Positions 27,064-36,443 are shown, counted from the stretch's first letter. The stretch: 42,862 bases of DNA from an uncultured Tateyamaria sp. (GCF_947504105.1 NZ_CANNGP010000037.1:1-42862), one strand, 5' to 3'. The notes: a model not told the origin generated them from the sequence alone. Program-made: numbers and translations.

Positions 27064-27503
27064 ATATCTCGCAAGCTGCAAACGGTACCAAGCTGCCGCC
27101 TGAAACAGTTCGCTACTAAGAAGAGATTTGGCTTATCAACCCGGATCGCAGTGCAAACGGGTATCGGGATTTTAGAGATACGCATATTCATCAACTGGCG
27201 TTTCTAGTACGCGCACGGGCGCTCGGCTTTTCCGTTGAAGATTGCAGATGACGGTTGGCCTTGTGGGAAGACCGGGGCCGGGCAAGCGCAGACGTCCACA
27301 AGACTACACAGATACACGTGAATGCCATCGAAGCCAAAATCGCTAAAATCGTGGATCTTTTGGCCATGTGCGATAGGCTGTGTCGTCTGGCCCATACCTG
27401 CGCAGGCGACAACCGACCCGACCGCCCAATTCTGAAAAGCCTGTCTTCTTCTGACCGAAAATACCATGGGGGAGGCCCCCAAGCCGGGGGCAAAGCCCCC
27501 TAA
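27060..27503 (+). pseudogene. cueR: Degenerate cueR (MerR-family copper regulator)
   Basis: Starting at the ATG that overlaps the copA stop, the frame reads [19 protein letters not shown], then TAA at codon 20 (27117-27119). It continues as the normal CueR order: LINPDRSANGYRDF, HIHQLAFLVRARALGFSVEDCR, TGA at codon 64 (27249-27251), then LALWEDRGRASADVHK, HVNAIEAKIAKIVDLLAM and CAGDNRPDRPIL. In working CueR the metal loop has two cysteines eight residues apart (C112 and C120 in E. coli). Here codon 114 is Cys but codon 122 is CGC (Arg). A conserved Gly near codon 24 is Trp. No frameshift is needed to follow the gene, so it died by point mutations, apparently recently. The read-through end runs into a palindromic element. 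Confidence 0.93.
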
Positions 27504-27511
27504 TCCATGGT
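27463..27511. repeat. Cloverleaf-like palindromic element after cueR
   Basis: Outer arms ACCATGG (27463-27469) and CCATGGT (27505-27511) enclose two GC hairpins: GGGGG/CCCCC with an AGG loop (27468-27480), and GGGGGC/GCCCCC with an AAA loop (27486-27500). The element lies between the convergent cueR remnant and gcrA. It may act as a bidirectional transcription end, or be a copy of a dispersed repeat such as a REP-like element. There is no T-run, so it is not a textbook terminator. Confidence 0.75.
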
Positions 27512-27534
27512 GTCGTCGTCAGACGGCTTTGGGG

Positions 27535-28104
27535 TTAACGGCGGCGATCCCGGCGCGATGACATCGGTTGGAATGCGACACCGACATGCGCCTCGCAGTA
27601 AGGTTTGCCCTGTTGTACAGGCAGCCCGCAAAACCAGAAATTGTCGGTGGCCGGATCACCCACGGGCCACTTACATGTCCGCTCAGTCAACTCCATCAGG
27701 CTGATCTTTTTGGCCTTCTTCTCGACCTCGTTGACCTTTGCCAGAGCCTCCGGGCTGATTTCGTTGGCCGAAGGCTGCGGGGGCAGGGGTTGGCCTGCCG
27801 GAATGATCTGTTTACGGGCCGGAACCACGGCTTTGGTCTCCGGCACTGGTTTGACGGCCGGTTCCGTTTTGGGCTGTGCCTTGGGTTCGGCTTTGGCCTT
27901 GGGCGGCGCTTTGGGTTTGGCTTCCGCCTTGGCAGTGCTTGCGCTGCCGCCACCGCCAGCGCGGTTTGAAAGGCCAAGACGGTGCACCTTGCCTATCACC
28001 GCATTGCGGGTGACGCCGCCAAGTTCCTTGGCAATCTGGCTGGCCGATTGGCCTTCGCCCCACATTTTCTTCAACAGTTCAACGCGTTCGTCGGTCCAGG
28101 ACAT
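27535..28104 (-). CDS. gcrA: GcrA cell cycle regulator
   Basis: GcrA is the alphaproteobacterial regulator that works with sigma-70 RNA polymerase at GANTC-methylated promoters. The N-terminal DNA-binding region is MSWTDERVELLKKMWGEG, then SASQIAKELGGVTRNAVIGKVHRLGLSNR. A long, low-complexity linker rich in Ala, Lys and Pro (roughly residues 50-120) precedes the C-terminal sigma-interacting domain: ISLMELTERTCKWPVGDP, NFWFCGLPVQQGKPYCEAH. The ATG at 28104 gives 189 residues and the standard family start; a longer upstream frame is rejected. The linker is somewhat longer than in Caulobacter. The gene looks intact and single. Confidence 0.97.
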   Translation of the reverse strand: MSWTDERVELLKKMWGEGQSASQIAKELGGVTRNAVIGKVHRLGLSNRAGGGGSASTAKAEAKPKAPPKAKAEPKAQPKTEPAVKPVPETKAVVPARKQIIPAGQPLPPQPSANEISPEALAKVNEVEKKAKKISLMELTERTCKWPVGDPATDNFWFCGLPVQQGKPYCEAHVGVAFQPMSSRRDRRR

Positions 28105-28198
28105 CAGCAGGCTTTCCGATCTAAAAAGCGGCCTCGCGTGGGGCCGCCTTGTGTCTCTTTTCAGTGTCAGCGCCCTATAGTAGTCACGCAGGCCAAAG

Positions 28199-29104
28199 TT
28201 ACAAGGGACGACCTGAGGCTTTGGGGGATGCACGCAGCCCTTCGCGCCAGGCCAAAAGCAATGCGCCCGCGATGATGATGCCGGCACCCAAGATGGTGAT
28301 CGCATCGGGGACTACGCCGTAGAAAGCGATGTCGTACACTGCTGCAAAGATCAGGGTTGCGTAGCTGAAGGGGGCAACGAAGCTGGCGTCGGCTCTCGCC
28401 ATGGCGTTGACAAAGCACGTCTGCGCCGCCGCCATGGCACATCCGACCCCTGCCATGAGCGCCCATTGGCTGACAGAGGGAGATCGCCAAACGAAGGATA
28501 CAGCCAACCCCGCGATGCAAAGGCCAATGGCGTTGTTGACCAGCAGGATCGAAAACGGCCCCTCTCGTCCTGTCAGTTTCTTTATGAAACTCAGCTCGAG
28601 CCCCAACGCCATGGCAGCACCCAAGGCCAGAAGCGCTGCGGGTTGAAAGCTGGCCGGTGTCGGTCGCAACAGGATCATCGCACCGACAAGGGCGATTGCG
28701 GCGGCCAGCCAGCGCCACTTGCCGACCCGTTCGCCCAATAGTGGAATGGCAAGGATCATGCCGAAGACTGGGTTTAAAAATGAAATTGCGGTGGCGTCTG
28801 CCAGCGGAATGTACGCGACTGAGGCGAACATCAGTGTCACGCCGGCCCATCCACTGGACGTACGTGCCAGGTGGAGGCCGAGATGGGGTCGCTGCAACTC
28901 TGGCCGCAGCACCAATGCGGCCATGCTGAGAGCGAGGAAAGCAAACAGAAACCGGCCAAAGCTGATCTGGAACGGATGCAGTGCGGGACCGAACTGGTTC
29001 GTTCCGAGCGCCTATGCAAACAAGGTCGTCGCAGCGATGAAGGCGCACGCCACGATAATCAGCAGGGCGGCAAGGACAGGGTTCTCAGCCTTGGGCATGT
29101 ACAT
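28199..29104 (-). pseudogene. EamA/DMT-family transporter interrupted by an amber codon
   Basis: From the ATG at 29104 the frame reads MYMPKAENPVLAALLIIV and AATTLFA, then TAG at 29012-29014, then ALGTNQFGPALHPFQISFGRF and a complete run of hydrophobic segments to RASPKASGRPL. Intact relatives normally have Lys at this position (TLFAKALG), so a single AAG to TAG change explains the stop. Two EamA halves are present, about ten membrane segments in total, as in drug/metabolite exporters. The break falls between the first two segments. A shorter product from the ATG at 28924 would lack the first membrane helices. It is a recent pseudogene unless an amber suppressor or sequencing error is involved. 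It lies upstream of gcrA on the same strand. Confidence 0.87.
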
Positions 29105-29352
29105 ATCGCGTGCCTGCGCCCAAGTGGACCCAAGCGCAAGCGCATTTTTACTGGCAAGCCCGGCTCGAATGATCTAAACGATCAGCATGATCGACTTTGT
29201 ACAATTCCAACGAATTCTGCGACGCAGCTGACTACTGCGCCCGATCTTGATGTGCCGTGATGGCACCCCACTCCTCAAATATGTTGACCCCGCCTGATGC
29301 CTCATGCACCAACGTGCTTTGACGCCTAGGTTTTCCAAAAAGGATGATCCCG

Positions 29353-30525
29353 ATGATCACGTCCGTTCTGCCGACCTATAATCGCGCTCCTTTGACCTTT
29401 GTCAAAGGCGAGGGCACTTGGCTGATTGAGGCGGATGGCCGACGTTTTCTTGATCTCGGGGCTGGAATTGCGGTGAATGCACTCGGCCATGCCCATCCGG
29501 CGTTGACACAGGCATTGGCCGAGCAGGCGGGCACGCTATGGCACACGTCGAACCTATACCATATCCCGCAACAACAAGCGCTCGCCGACAAGTTGGTCGA
29601 AGCAACATTCGCTGATACGGTGTTCTTCACCAACTCGGGCACAGAGGCATGCGAGCTGGCGGTCAAGATGGCCCGCAAGTACTGGTACGACAAAGGACAC
29701 CCGGACAAGATTGATATCATAACCTTTTCGGGCAGCTTTCATGGTCGATCCTCGGCCGGCATCGCTGCCGCAGGGTCGGAGAAGATGACGAAGGGTTTCG
29801 GCCCTTTGCTGCCGGGTTTCACGCATCTAACCTTTGGTGATCACGATGCAATCGCGGCGGCCATCACAGAAACGACGGCTGCAATCATGGTCGAGCCTGT
29901 ACAGGGCGAAGGCGGGATCATCCCCATGCCGGATCAGTGCCTGAAGGGGTTGCGCGACCTTTGTGATGAGAAGGACATTCTCCTGATCCTTGACGAGGTG
30001 CAGTGCGGTGTGGGGCGCACCGGCAAACTCTTTGCCCACGAATGGGCAGGCATTGAGCCGGACATCATGATGGTGGCTAAAGGCATCGGAGGCGGCTTCC
30101 CACTCGGTGCTGTCCTGGCAACCGAGGATGCGGCTGGCGGTATGACTGCGGGGACCCATGGATCCACGTATGGTGGCAACCCGCTGGGCTGTGCAGTGGG
30201 ATGTGCAGTGTTGGATATCGTTGCTGATCCCGCGTTTCTGAATGATGTGAACCGCAAGGCAGGACTTTTGCGCCAAAAGCTCGAAGGGTTGGTCGCTGCC
30301 TATCCCGATGTGTTCGAACTGGTGCGGGGGGCTGGCCTGATGTTGGGAATCAAATGCAGGGTCGCATGTGGCGATGTCGTTGCGGCGGGTTATGGTCATG
30401 AGGTCATAACGGTGCCTGCCGCGGACAACACAGTCCGTTTGCTGCCGCCACTGACCATATCCGATGAAGAGATTGCCGATGCTGTTGATCGTCTTGATAA
30501 AGCGGCAATGACCATCGCTGCCTGA
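29353..30525 (+). CDS. argD: Acetylornithine aminotransferase (ArgD)
   Basis: This 390-residue class III PLP aminotransferase makes N-acetylornithine in arginine synthesis and may also serve succinyl-diaminopimelate transamination. Motifs include the N-terminal VKGEGTWLIEADGRRFLDLGAGIAVNALGH (split over two strands), FTNSGTEACELAVKMAR, SFHGRSSAG, EPVQGEGG, LDEVQCGVGRTGK, and the PLP lysine in MVAKGIGGGFPLGA. The ATG at 29353 has AAAAGGA at a good distance, whereas the upstream in-frame ATG at 29344 is too close to it. argF follows after 78 bases. The upstream gap to the broken transporter (about 250 bases) presumably carries the promoter, but I could not pick clear elements. Confidence 0.95.
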   Translation: MITSVLPTYNRAPLTFVKGEGTWLIEADGRRFLDLGAGIAVNALGHAHPALTQALAEQAGTLWHTSNLYHIPQQQALADKLVEATFADTVFFTNSGTEACELAVKMARKYWYDKGHPDKIDIITFSGSFHGRSSAGIAAAGSEKMTKGFGPLLPGFTHLTFGDHDAIAAAITETTAAIMVEPVQGEGGIIPMPDQCLKGLRDLCDEKDILLILDEVQCGVGRTGKLFAHEWAGIEPDIMMVAKGIGGGFPLGAVLATEDAAGGMTAGTHGSTYGGNPLGCAVGCAVLDIVADPAFLNDVNRKAGLLRQKLEGLVAAYPDVFELVRGAGLMLGIKCRVACGDVVAAGYGHEVITVPAADNTVRLLPPLTISDEEIADAVDRLDKAAMTIAA

Positions 30526-30603
30526 CCCGTCCACACACCAAGTTAAACTCGGAGCACTGCGGGGCTGTATGCCTCTGGTTCTCTGGATCCAAGAGACACT
30601 GTC

Positions 30604-31509
30604 ATGACCCATTTCCTAGATATCCACACCACCAGCCAGGCAGACCTGCGGCAGATCATCGACAGCGCACAGACCATGAAAACTGCACGCGCTGGTCGTC
30701 CCAAGGGCACGCAGGATGACGACCAGCCTTTGGCAGGCCATATGGTTGCTCTGATTTTCGAAAAACCCTCGACCCGGACGCGCGTGTCTTTTGATGTCGG
30801 CGTGCGCCAGTTGGGCGGGCAAACCATGGTATTGTCGGGCAACGATATGCAGCTTGGTCACGGAGAGACCATTGCCGATACCGCGCGCGTGCTCAACCGC
30901 TATGTTGACCTGATCATGATCCGAACATTCGAGGAAGCAACATTGCTCGAGATGGCCGAGTATGCGTCCGTGCCTGTGGTCAATGGACTGACAAACCGCA
31001 CGCACCCCTGTCAGATTATGGCGGATGTCATGACGTTCGAAGAGCATCGTGGCCCAATCAAGGGCAAGAAGGTCGTGTGGTCGGGTGATGGCAACAACGT
31101 TTTTGCCAGCTTTGCCCATGCAGCCAAACAATTCGAATTTGAGCTGATCTTTACCGGTCCCGAGCCACTGGACCCGGAGCGCGCATTGGATGGTCTCTAT
31201 ACCACCGAACGCGATCCCGATAAGGCCGTGCAAGGTGCTGATCTGGTTGTAACCGACACATGGGTCAGTATGCATGATCCTCAATCGGCGCGAGAGCGGC
31301 GTCACAATCAGCTGCGCGGATATCAGGTCAACGCGGCCCTGATGGCAAAGGCCAAGCCTGATAGCCTGTTCATGCACTGCCTGCCGGCCCACCGTGACGA
31401 CGAAGCGACGTCCGAGGTGATGGACGGCTCGCACTCGGTCATCTTTGATGAAGCCGAGAACCGCCTGCACGCGCAGAAGGCGATCATGCGTTGGTGCTTG
31501 GGCGTCTGA
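30604..31509 (+). CDS. argF: Ornithine carbamoyltransferase
   Basis: ArgF makes citrulline from ornithine and carbamoyl phosphate. The 301 residues include the carbamoyl-phosphate loop [12 protein letters not shown], the HPCQ motif ([11 protein letters not shown]), the ornithine-binding region VVTDTWVSM, and the catalytic-cysteine HCLPAHR. These are complete and at family positions, so the enzyme looks functional. It is in line with argD, 78 bases downstream, and both are probably one arginine unit. The panE-like gene follows after only four bases. Confidence 0.97.
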   Translation: MTHFLDIHTTSQADLRQIIDSAQTMKTARAGRPKGTQDDDQPLAGHMVALIFEKPSTRTRVSFDVGVRQLGGQTMVLSGNDMQLGHGETIADTARVLNRYVDLIMIRTFEEATLLEMAEYASVPVVNGLTNRTHPCQIMADVMTFEEHRGPIKGKKVVWSGDGNNVFASFAHAAKQFEFELIFTGPEPLDPERALDGLYTTERDPDKAVQGADLVVTDTWVSMHDPQSARERRHNQLRGYQVNAALMAKAKPDSLFMHCLPAHRDDEATSEVMDGSHSVIFDEAENRLHAQKAIMRWCLGV

Positions 31510-31513
31510 GCTG

Positions 31514-32512
31514 GTGGACCACGCGCGCATAGCGATCGCAGAGGCAGGCAGCATCGGCTGTTACGTCGGTGGTTTGCTTGCGGCGGCGGGGCACGACGTG
31601 CGTTTTCTGGCCCGGCGACGTCTTGTGGAAAACTGTGCACGTGACGGCCTGCGCGTGACCGACTTTGACGGTAACGAGTTTCACTTACCTGCCCCGCAGA
31701 TTGTCGATACGCCGGGGGCTGCGCTCGTCGACGCGGATGTTATCCTTGTTTGCGTGAAATCCGGGGACACTGCAGTCATGGCTCAGAGCATTGCCACGCA
31801 TGCGCCGTCGGCACAGGTCGTCAGCTTGCAAAACGGGGTCGAAAATGCCTCTCTTTTGCGTGCCGCACTTCCTGGTGCGGACGTGCGCGCGGCCATGGTT
31901 CCTTTTAACGTTGTACCCGAAAGCCCGGTGCATTTTCACCGCGCAACATCCGGCGAAATTCTGGTCGAAGCCGGTCCGTTGCCAGACTTCGACACGCCGA
32001 CCCTTGCATGGCGACAGGTCGACAACATCGAAGCTGTGCAGTGGGGCAAGCTGCTGATCAATCTTGGCAATGCGATCAATGCGCTGTCCGATTTGCCATT
32101 GCTGACACAATTGCAAGATCGGGCGTGGCGCCGCCTGATGGCGGATCAGATGGCCGAGGCGCTTCGCATCCTGTCCGCCGCAGGGATCAAGCCTGCCAAG
32201 ACGATGTCTGCGCCGCCTCACCTGATCCCTCATATTTTGCGTTTGCCCACACCGTTGTTTCGCCGGATTGCAGCGCAGATGTTGACCATTGATGCGCAGG
32301 CCCGATCATCCATGTGGGATGATCTGAATCAGGGCCGCCGGACCGAAATTGATGCCTTGCAGGGTGCGATCCTTGCACTTGCTGAACAGTATGGGCGACA
32401 AGCCCCTTTGAATGCCCGGATGAGCACATTGATCCGTCAGGCGGAAGTTGCGGGAAATGGATCGCCGGGACTGACACCGACCGACATCCGACAGCAGCCG
32501 GACAATACTTAA
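31514..32512 (+). CDS. 2-dehydropantoate 2-reductase-like protein with an altered nucleotide loop
   Basis: About 332 residues from a GTG four bases after argF. The fold matches ketopantoate reductase (ApbA/PanE), the NADPH enzyme of pantothenate synthesis: an N-terminal Rossmann domain, LVCVKSGDT, SLQNGVENASLL, then the C-terminal helical domain with WGKLLINLGNAINALSDLP. The nucleotide-binding GxGxxG loop reads EAGSIG because the first glycine is glutamate. That would be expected to hinder NADPH binding. The rest of the gene is intact. Several bacteria carry multiple PanE paralogues, so whether this one is active, specialised or decaying is not settled. Confidence 0.82.
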   Translation: MDHARIAIAEAGSIGCYVGGLLAAAGHDVRFLARRRLVENCARDGLRVTDFDGNEFHLPAPQIVDTPGAALVDADVILVCVKSGDTAVMAQSIATHAPSAQVVSLQNGVENASLLRAALPGADVRAAMVPFNVVPESPVHFHRATSGEILVEAGPLPDFDTPTLAWRQVDNIEAVQWGKLLINLGNAINALSDLPLLTQLQDRAWRRLMADQMAEALRILSAAGIKPAKTMSAPPHLIPHILRLPTPLFRRIAAQMLTIDAQARSSMWDDLNQGRRTEIDALQGAILALAEQYGRQAPLNARMSTLIRQAEVAGNGSPGLTPTDIRQQPDNT

Positions 32513-34908
32513 CGCCTTGGCTTTGCCCTGAGTGTGGGGTCAGCTTGTGTCGGGTCTTCGGGCCAAGGGTGTTTCGGGTATTGCCCTCGCATGTCCTTGC
32601 GCACATCGGCGTAGGAATTGTCCCAGAAGCCGGGCAAGTCCGATGTGACCTGTACAGGACGTTGCGCAGGCGAAAGCAATGTGACTTGTAGTGGTACGGT
32701 GCCCACGATCGGGTGCCTGGTGACACCAAACATCTCTTGCAGGCGCACCGAGATGCCGGGCACAGCTTCATCGTAATCAATTGGAATCCGTCGCCCCAGA
32801 GGCGTTTCAAAGTGCCCGGGTACAGCACGGTCGAGCCTTTGCTTGTTTTCCCATCCAAGATGCGCCTGCAAGGCAGGCAGAATGTCGAAGGATTTCCAAT
32901 CTGCTGTTGTTCGCACTCCGGTCAGGTGTGGTAACAGCCAATTCTCGAGGGTGCTGTTCAGGTTGTTTTCGCTCAGGTCGGGGAAGCTTCCCTCCATCAA
33001 TGCTGCACGTGCCATGAGTCGCTTGGCTGCCTTGGACGGGTATAGCCCGATCTGTCGAACACCTTCCAACATGGCCTGCGCTACTGCTTCGTCCGGGGCG
33101 TCCTGCCATTGTCGATCCTCAAGTACGAGTGCCGCAAAGCGTCGTTGCGTACGGGTAAGGACCATTCCATCCCGTTTGGACCAAGTGCAGATGTTTGCCC
33201 ACCCGATCTGGTCCGCAAACAGCGCCTCCAGTTCGGACAAGGACAGTACGGCGGCCTGCCTGATCCGCGCTTCTCGCGGGTTGCCGTCAAGATCAGTGGC
33301 CACGATCAACTTTTGGCTGGCAAGAGCATCCCCATCTGGCATGATTGCGCCTTTGCCCCCCGACAGAACGTAGCGGGGTGTATCTCCGGACCGCCGCAAT
33401 CCAACCCGATCAGGATATGCCAGTGCGGCCATGACGGCGGTTCCAAGCTCGGGGCCGCTCTGCTGCTTTTTGGCAAGCCGTTTGGCTTCTTCCTTAATCC
33501 GTGCAACCGCACCGAGATGAACACTTTCGCCGAAGTCGCCGGGGCGTTCCAGCGCGCGCAACCGTAGAGCAAGATCCATGCCCCGGTTTCGGAGCGGATC
33601 ACGATCTGCGAGCAGCGCGGCCAGCGGTGCTGCCTGTTTTCCGGCCGTGACCAACATGTGCGCAAGCCTTGGATGCAAGGGTTCTCGGGCAAGCTGCCGA
33701 CCATGATCCGTGATCCTGCTGTTTGCGTCCAGCGCGCCTAGCATTTGCAATACTGCGCGCGCTTCGGCCAAACGCCCGTCGTGCGGTGGCGTGACAAATC
33801 GCAGACCGTGCTCACCGCCGCCCCAGATAGCAAGTTCAAGCGCAAAACTGGCCAAATCGCCCACGCTGATTTCAGGAGGTGGAAAGGTGGATAGTGCACC
33901 GTCTTCCCCTTTTGTCCACAGCTTATAGGCGACCCCGGGAGCCACGCGCCCTGCGCGGCCGGCCCGTTGGGTTGCCTCAGCCCTGGTCGCCTTCTCGGTG
34001 ATCAGCCGAGACATGCCCGAGGATGGATCGAATTGCGCGCGGCGCGCGCGCCCGCCATCTACGACGATGCGGATGTCAGGAATGGTGAGGGATGTTTCGG
34101 CGATGGCGGTGGCCAGCACGACCTTGCGCTGGTCAGATGTTGATATGGCAGCGCGTTGCGCCTTGAAATCCATCGCTCCAAATAGCGGCTGTACGTTCGG
34201 CAGATCGGACAAGAGGGCGGCAGTGCGCCGAATCTCGCCTTCACCGGGCAGAAAGGCAAGCAGCCCACCGGGTTCACTGTTATGCGCCAAACGTATCCGG
34301 TCTGCCATGGCGGTTTCGAAGCGGGTCGTTTTGGGCAGGGGCTTGTCAAGCCAATGCGCTGTCACTTCAAAACTCTTACCTTCCGACGTCAGGATCGGCG
34401 CATCCATCACCTCTGCAACTGGCGCGGCATCCAGCGTGGCTGACATGGCCAACAAGATAAGGTCATCGCGCAGCGCTTCCGCGACCTCCAGGCACAGGGC
34501 AAGGCCGAGGTCGGCATTTAGGGAACGTTCGTGAAATTCATCAAAGATCACTGCCCCGACACCGGGCAGGTCGGGGGCATCTTGCAGCATGCGCGTTAGG
34601 ATACCTTCGGTCACAACCTCGACCCGGGTAGAGGAACTGACCGTGCTGTCGCCGCGGATGCGATAACCAACGGTCTGGCCTGGCCGTTCACCGAGGGTTG
34701 ATGCCATTCTTTCGGCGGCACTGCGTGCGGCCAGACGACGTGGTTCCAGCATTAGGATACGCCCCTCGGTCAATTCCGCGTCAAGCATGGCAAGTGGCAC
34801 CCGCGTCGTCTTGCCTGCACCAGGTGGGGCCTGCAGCACGGCGCGCCCATGCTGTTGCAGTGCGTCGATCAGGTCGGGCAGTATGTCGTCAATAGGCAAC
34901 CGGGTCAT
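32509..34908 (-). CDS. hrpB: ATP-dependent helicase HrpB
   Basis: This 799-residue DEAH-box helicase has the HrpB order: Walker A QAPPGAGKTTRVPLAML, motif Ia LEPRRLAARSAAERMA, the DEFH motif in VIFDEFHERSLNADLGLAL, SAT in LLAMSATLDAAP, motif VI ATQRAGRAGRVAPGVAYKLW, and the C-terminal HrpB-specific domain ending with FWDNSYADVRKDMRGQYPKHPWPEDP. The cellular role of HrpB is not well defined; it is assumed to be an RNA helicase. The ATG at 34908 was chosen; a longer upstream frame (to 35349) runs under the divergent meaB gene and is rejected. Its stop overlaps the panE-like stop, tail to tail, by four bases. Confidence 0.95.
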   Translation of the reverse strand: MTRLPIDDILPDLIDALQQHGRAVLQAPPGAGKTTRVPLAMLDAELTEGRILMLEPRRLAARSAAERMASTLGERPGQTVGYRIRGDSTVSSSTRVEVVTEGILTRMLQDAPDLPGVGAVIFDEFHERSLNADLGLALCLEVAEALRDDLILLAMSATLDAAPVAEVMDAPILTSEGKSFEVTAHWLDKPLPKTTRFETAMADRIRLAHNSEPGGLLAFLPGEGEIRRTAALLSDLPNVQPLFGAMDFKAQRAAISTSDQRKVVLATAIAETSLTIPDIRIVVDGGRARRAQFDPSSGMSRLITEKATRAEATQRAGRAGRVAPGVAYKLWTKGEDGALSTFPPPEISVGDLASFALELAIWGGGEHGLRFVTPPHDGRLAEARAVLQMLGALDANSRITDHGRQLAREPLHPRLAHMLVTAGKQAAPLAALLADRDPLRNRGMDLALRLRALERPGDFGESVHLGAVARIKEEAKRLAKKQQSGPELGTAVMAALAYPDRVGLRRSGDTPRYVLSGGKGAIMPDGDALASQKLIVATDLDGNPREARIRQAAVLSLSELEALFADQIGWANICTWSKRDGMVLTRTQRRFAALVLEDRQWQDAPDEAVAQAMLEGVRQIGLYPSKAAKRLMARAALMEGSFPDLSENNLNSTLENWLLPHLTGVRTTADWKSFDILPALQAHLGWENKQRLDRAVPGHFETPLGRRIPIDYDEAVPGISVRLQEMFGVTRHPIVGTVPLQVTLLSPAQRPVQVTSDLPGFWDNSYADVRKDMRGQYPKHPWPEDPTQADPTLRAKPRR

Positions 34909-34983
34909 ACGTCGCCTTATGGCGCATGTGACATGGGCGGCCAACACTGGACATTCTTGGGATGCCCCCGCAGAAACACCGGC

Positions 34984-35997
34984 ATGGATACAAAGGATCT
35001 TGCGGAGCGGATTGCAGCCGGTGAACGCCGGGCGCTGGCGCGTGGCATCACGCTGGTAGAAAGCGGGCGTACGGATCATCGGGTGCAGGCGACCGAGGTG
35101 TTGGCAGCACTGCCACGAAACCGGCAAGCATTGAGGATTGGCCTGTCCGGCACGCCCGGGGTCGGCAAATCGACCTTTATTGAAGCCTTTGGCATGATGC
35201 TTGTCGAGGCCGGGTTGCGTGTTGCGGTGCTTGCTGTCGATCCCTCTTCGGCACGATCTGGTGGATCGATCCTGGGGGACAAGACACGCATGGATCGGCT
35301 GAGCCGTGAACCTGCCGCCTTTATCCGCCCGTCTCCCAGTCAGACGCATTTGGGTGGCGTGGCTCGCCGCACGCGCGAGGCTGTTGCTCTGTGTGAAGGA
35401 GCGGGGTTCGATGTGGTGTTGATCGAAACGGTCGGTGTCGGCCAGTCCGAAACTATTGTGGCACAGATGGCGGACCTATTCGTGCTGCTGCTTGCCCCGG
35501 CAGGCGGAGATGAACTGCAAGGCATCAAGCGCGGGATCATGGAGATGGCCGACATGATACTGATCAACAAAGCGGATGGCGATCTGAAACCAGCGGCCAC
35601 GCGCACCTGTGCGGACTATGCCGGTGCGCTGCGGCTGTTGCGTAAGCGTCCGCAGGATCCGGATGGGTTTCCAAAGGCGATTATGGTGTCAGCGATGACT
35701 GGAGACGGGCTGGCGACCGCCTGGGGTGACATGCAAGCATTGATGAGCTGGCGGCGAGAAGCCGGTTTTTTTGGCGCGACGCGTGCGGCGCAAGCGCGGT
35801 ACTGGTTCGAGGAGGACGTGCGGTCGGCTCTTTTGTCAAAGCTTGAAACCGCGGCGGCCAAAACAGTGATGCAAAGGCTGGGCGAGGCCGTGGCGGACGG
35901 GACGCTTGATCCCGCTAAGGCTGCCTCTGACACGCTTCAGGCGTTGGAAGCCAATTTCGGTGATGGTCGGGTTGACCCTGCACGCGATTCCCCCTAA
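34984..35997 (+). CDS. meaB: Methylmalonyl-CoA mutase-associated GTPase MeaB
   Basis: MeaB (ArgK family, 337 aa) is a G3E-class GTPase that guards and reloads the B12 cofactor of methylmalonyl-CoA mutase. The P-loop is [17 protein letters not shown]. The switch regions are [21 protein letters not shown] and [13 protein letters not shown], and the guanine motif is [12 protein letters not shown]-terminal dimerisation arm follows. The gene is divergent from hrpB with a 75-base gap, and the ATG at 34984 gives the usual family start. No mutase gene is in the window, so the partner lies elsewhere. Confidence 0.95.
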   Translation: MDTKDLAERIAAGERRALARGITLVESGRTDHRVQATEVLAALPRNRQALRIGLSGTPGVGKSTFIEAFGMMLVEAGLRVAVLAVDPSSARSGGSILGDKTRMDRLSREPAAFIRPSPSQTHLGGVARRTREAVALCEGAGFDVVLIETVGVGQSETIVAQMADLFVLLLAPAGGDELQGIKRGIMEMADMILINKADGDLKPAATRTCADYAGALRLLRKRPQDPDGFPKAIMVSAMTGDGLATAWGDMQALMSWRREAGFFGATRAAQARYWFEEDVRSALLSKLETAAAKTVMQRLGEAVADGTLDPAKAASDTLQALEANFGDGRVDPARDSP

Positions 35998-36101
35998 AGC
36001 CAGCAAACGAATTTCGATGGTGCCGCCCAGCGTGCGGTGCCTATGTCGTTTCAAGTCCAACATCGCGGAATGAGCGACAGAGCGGAGAAGAGGATAGACT
36101 G

Positions 36102-36392
36102 ATGTCGCGCGTATGCGAACTGACCGGTAAAGGCCCGATGACTGGCAACAATGTCAGCCATGCCAACAACAAAACACGTCGGCGTTTTCTGCCGAACCTG
36201 AACGACGTAACCCTTCAATCCGAGACTCTGGGGCGTGGCGTAAAGTTCCGCATCTCGGCCGCGGCGCTGCGGTCGGTTGACCACCGCGGGGGTTTGGACG
36301 CGTACTTGGCCAAGGCCAAGGACGTTGAGCTGTCGGATCGCGCCCTGAAGGTGAAGAAAGAGATCGCAAAGGCGCAAGCCGCCGCCGCGTAA
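36102..36392 (+). CDS. rpmB: 50S ribosomal protein L28
   Basis: This 96-residue protein matches bacterial L28 of the alphaproteobacterial form. It starts [33 protein letters not shown] and continues with [26 protein letters not shown]. Alphaproteobacterial L28 is longer than the E. coli protein at the C-terminus, as seen here. It assembles into the large ribosomal subunit. A strong hairpin terminator follows within 25 bases, so it is probably transcribed alone. Confidence 0.98.
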   Translation: MSRVCELTGKGPMTGNNVSHANNKTRRRFLPNLNDVTLQSETLGRGVKFRISAAALRSVDHRGGLDAYLAKAKDVELSDRALKVKKEIAKAQAAAA

Positions 36393-36415
36393 CCTCAATG
36401 GTTTCGAGCTTGTGG

Positions 36416-36443
36416 CCCCGCTTTCTGTTGAAAGCGGGGTTTT
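36416..36443 (+). terminator. Rho-independent terminator of rpmB
   Basis: A perfect 10-base stem, CCCCGCTTTC and GAAAGCGGGG, with a TGTT loop is followed by TTTT. It lies 24 bases after the rpmB stop and is the clearest intrinsic terminator in the window. Confidence 0.93.

Noticed and set aside
27117-27251. Stop codon recoding or selenocysteine in cueR
   Set aside because: The broken genes carry different stops (TAA and TGA in cueR, TAG in the transporter, TGA in the transposase), the residues do not call for selenocysteine, and no insertion element is visible.
28105-28305. N-terminal extension of gcrA
   Set aside because: The family begins MSWTDERVELLKKMW at 28104; the upstream part has no similarity and overlaps the broken transporter.
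30616-31554. Minus-strand open frame of 312 aa
   Set aside because: Antisense to argF, whose motifs are complete; the frame contains no recognisable protein.
34909-35349. N-terminal extension of hrpB to 946 aa
   Set aside because: It runs antisense through meaB, and the family start MTRLPIDDILP is at 34908.
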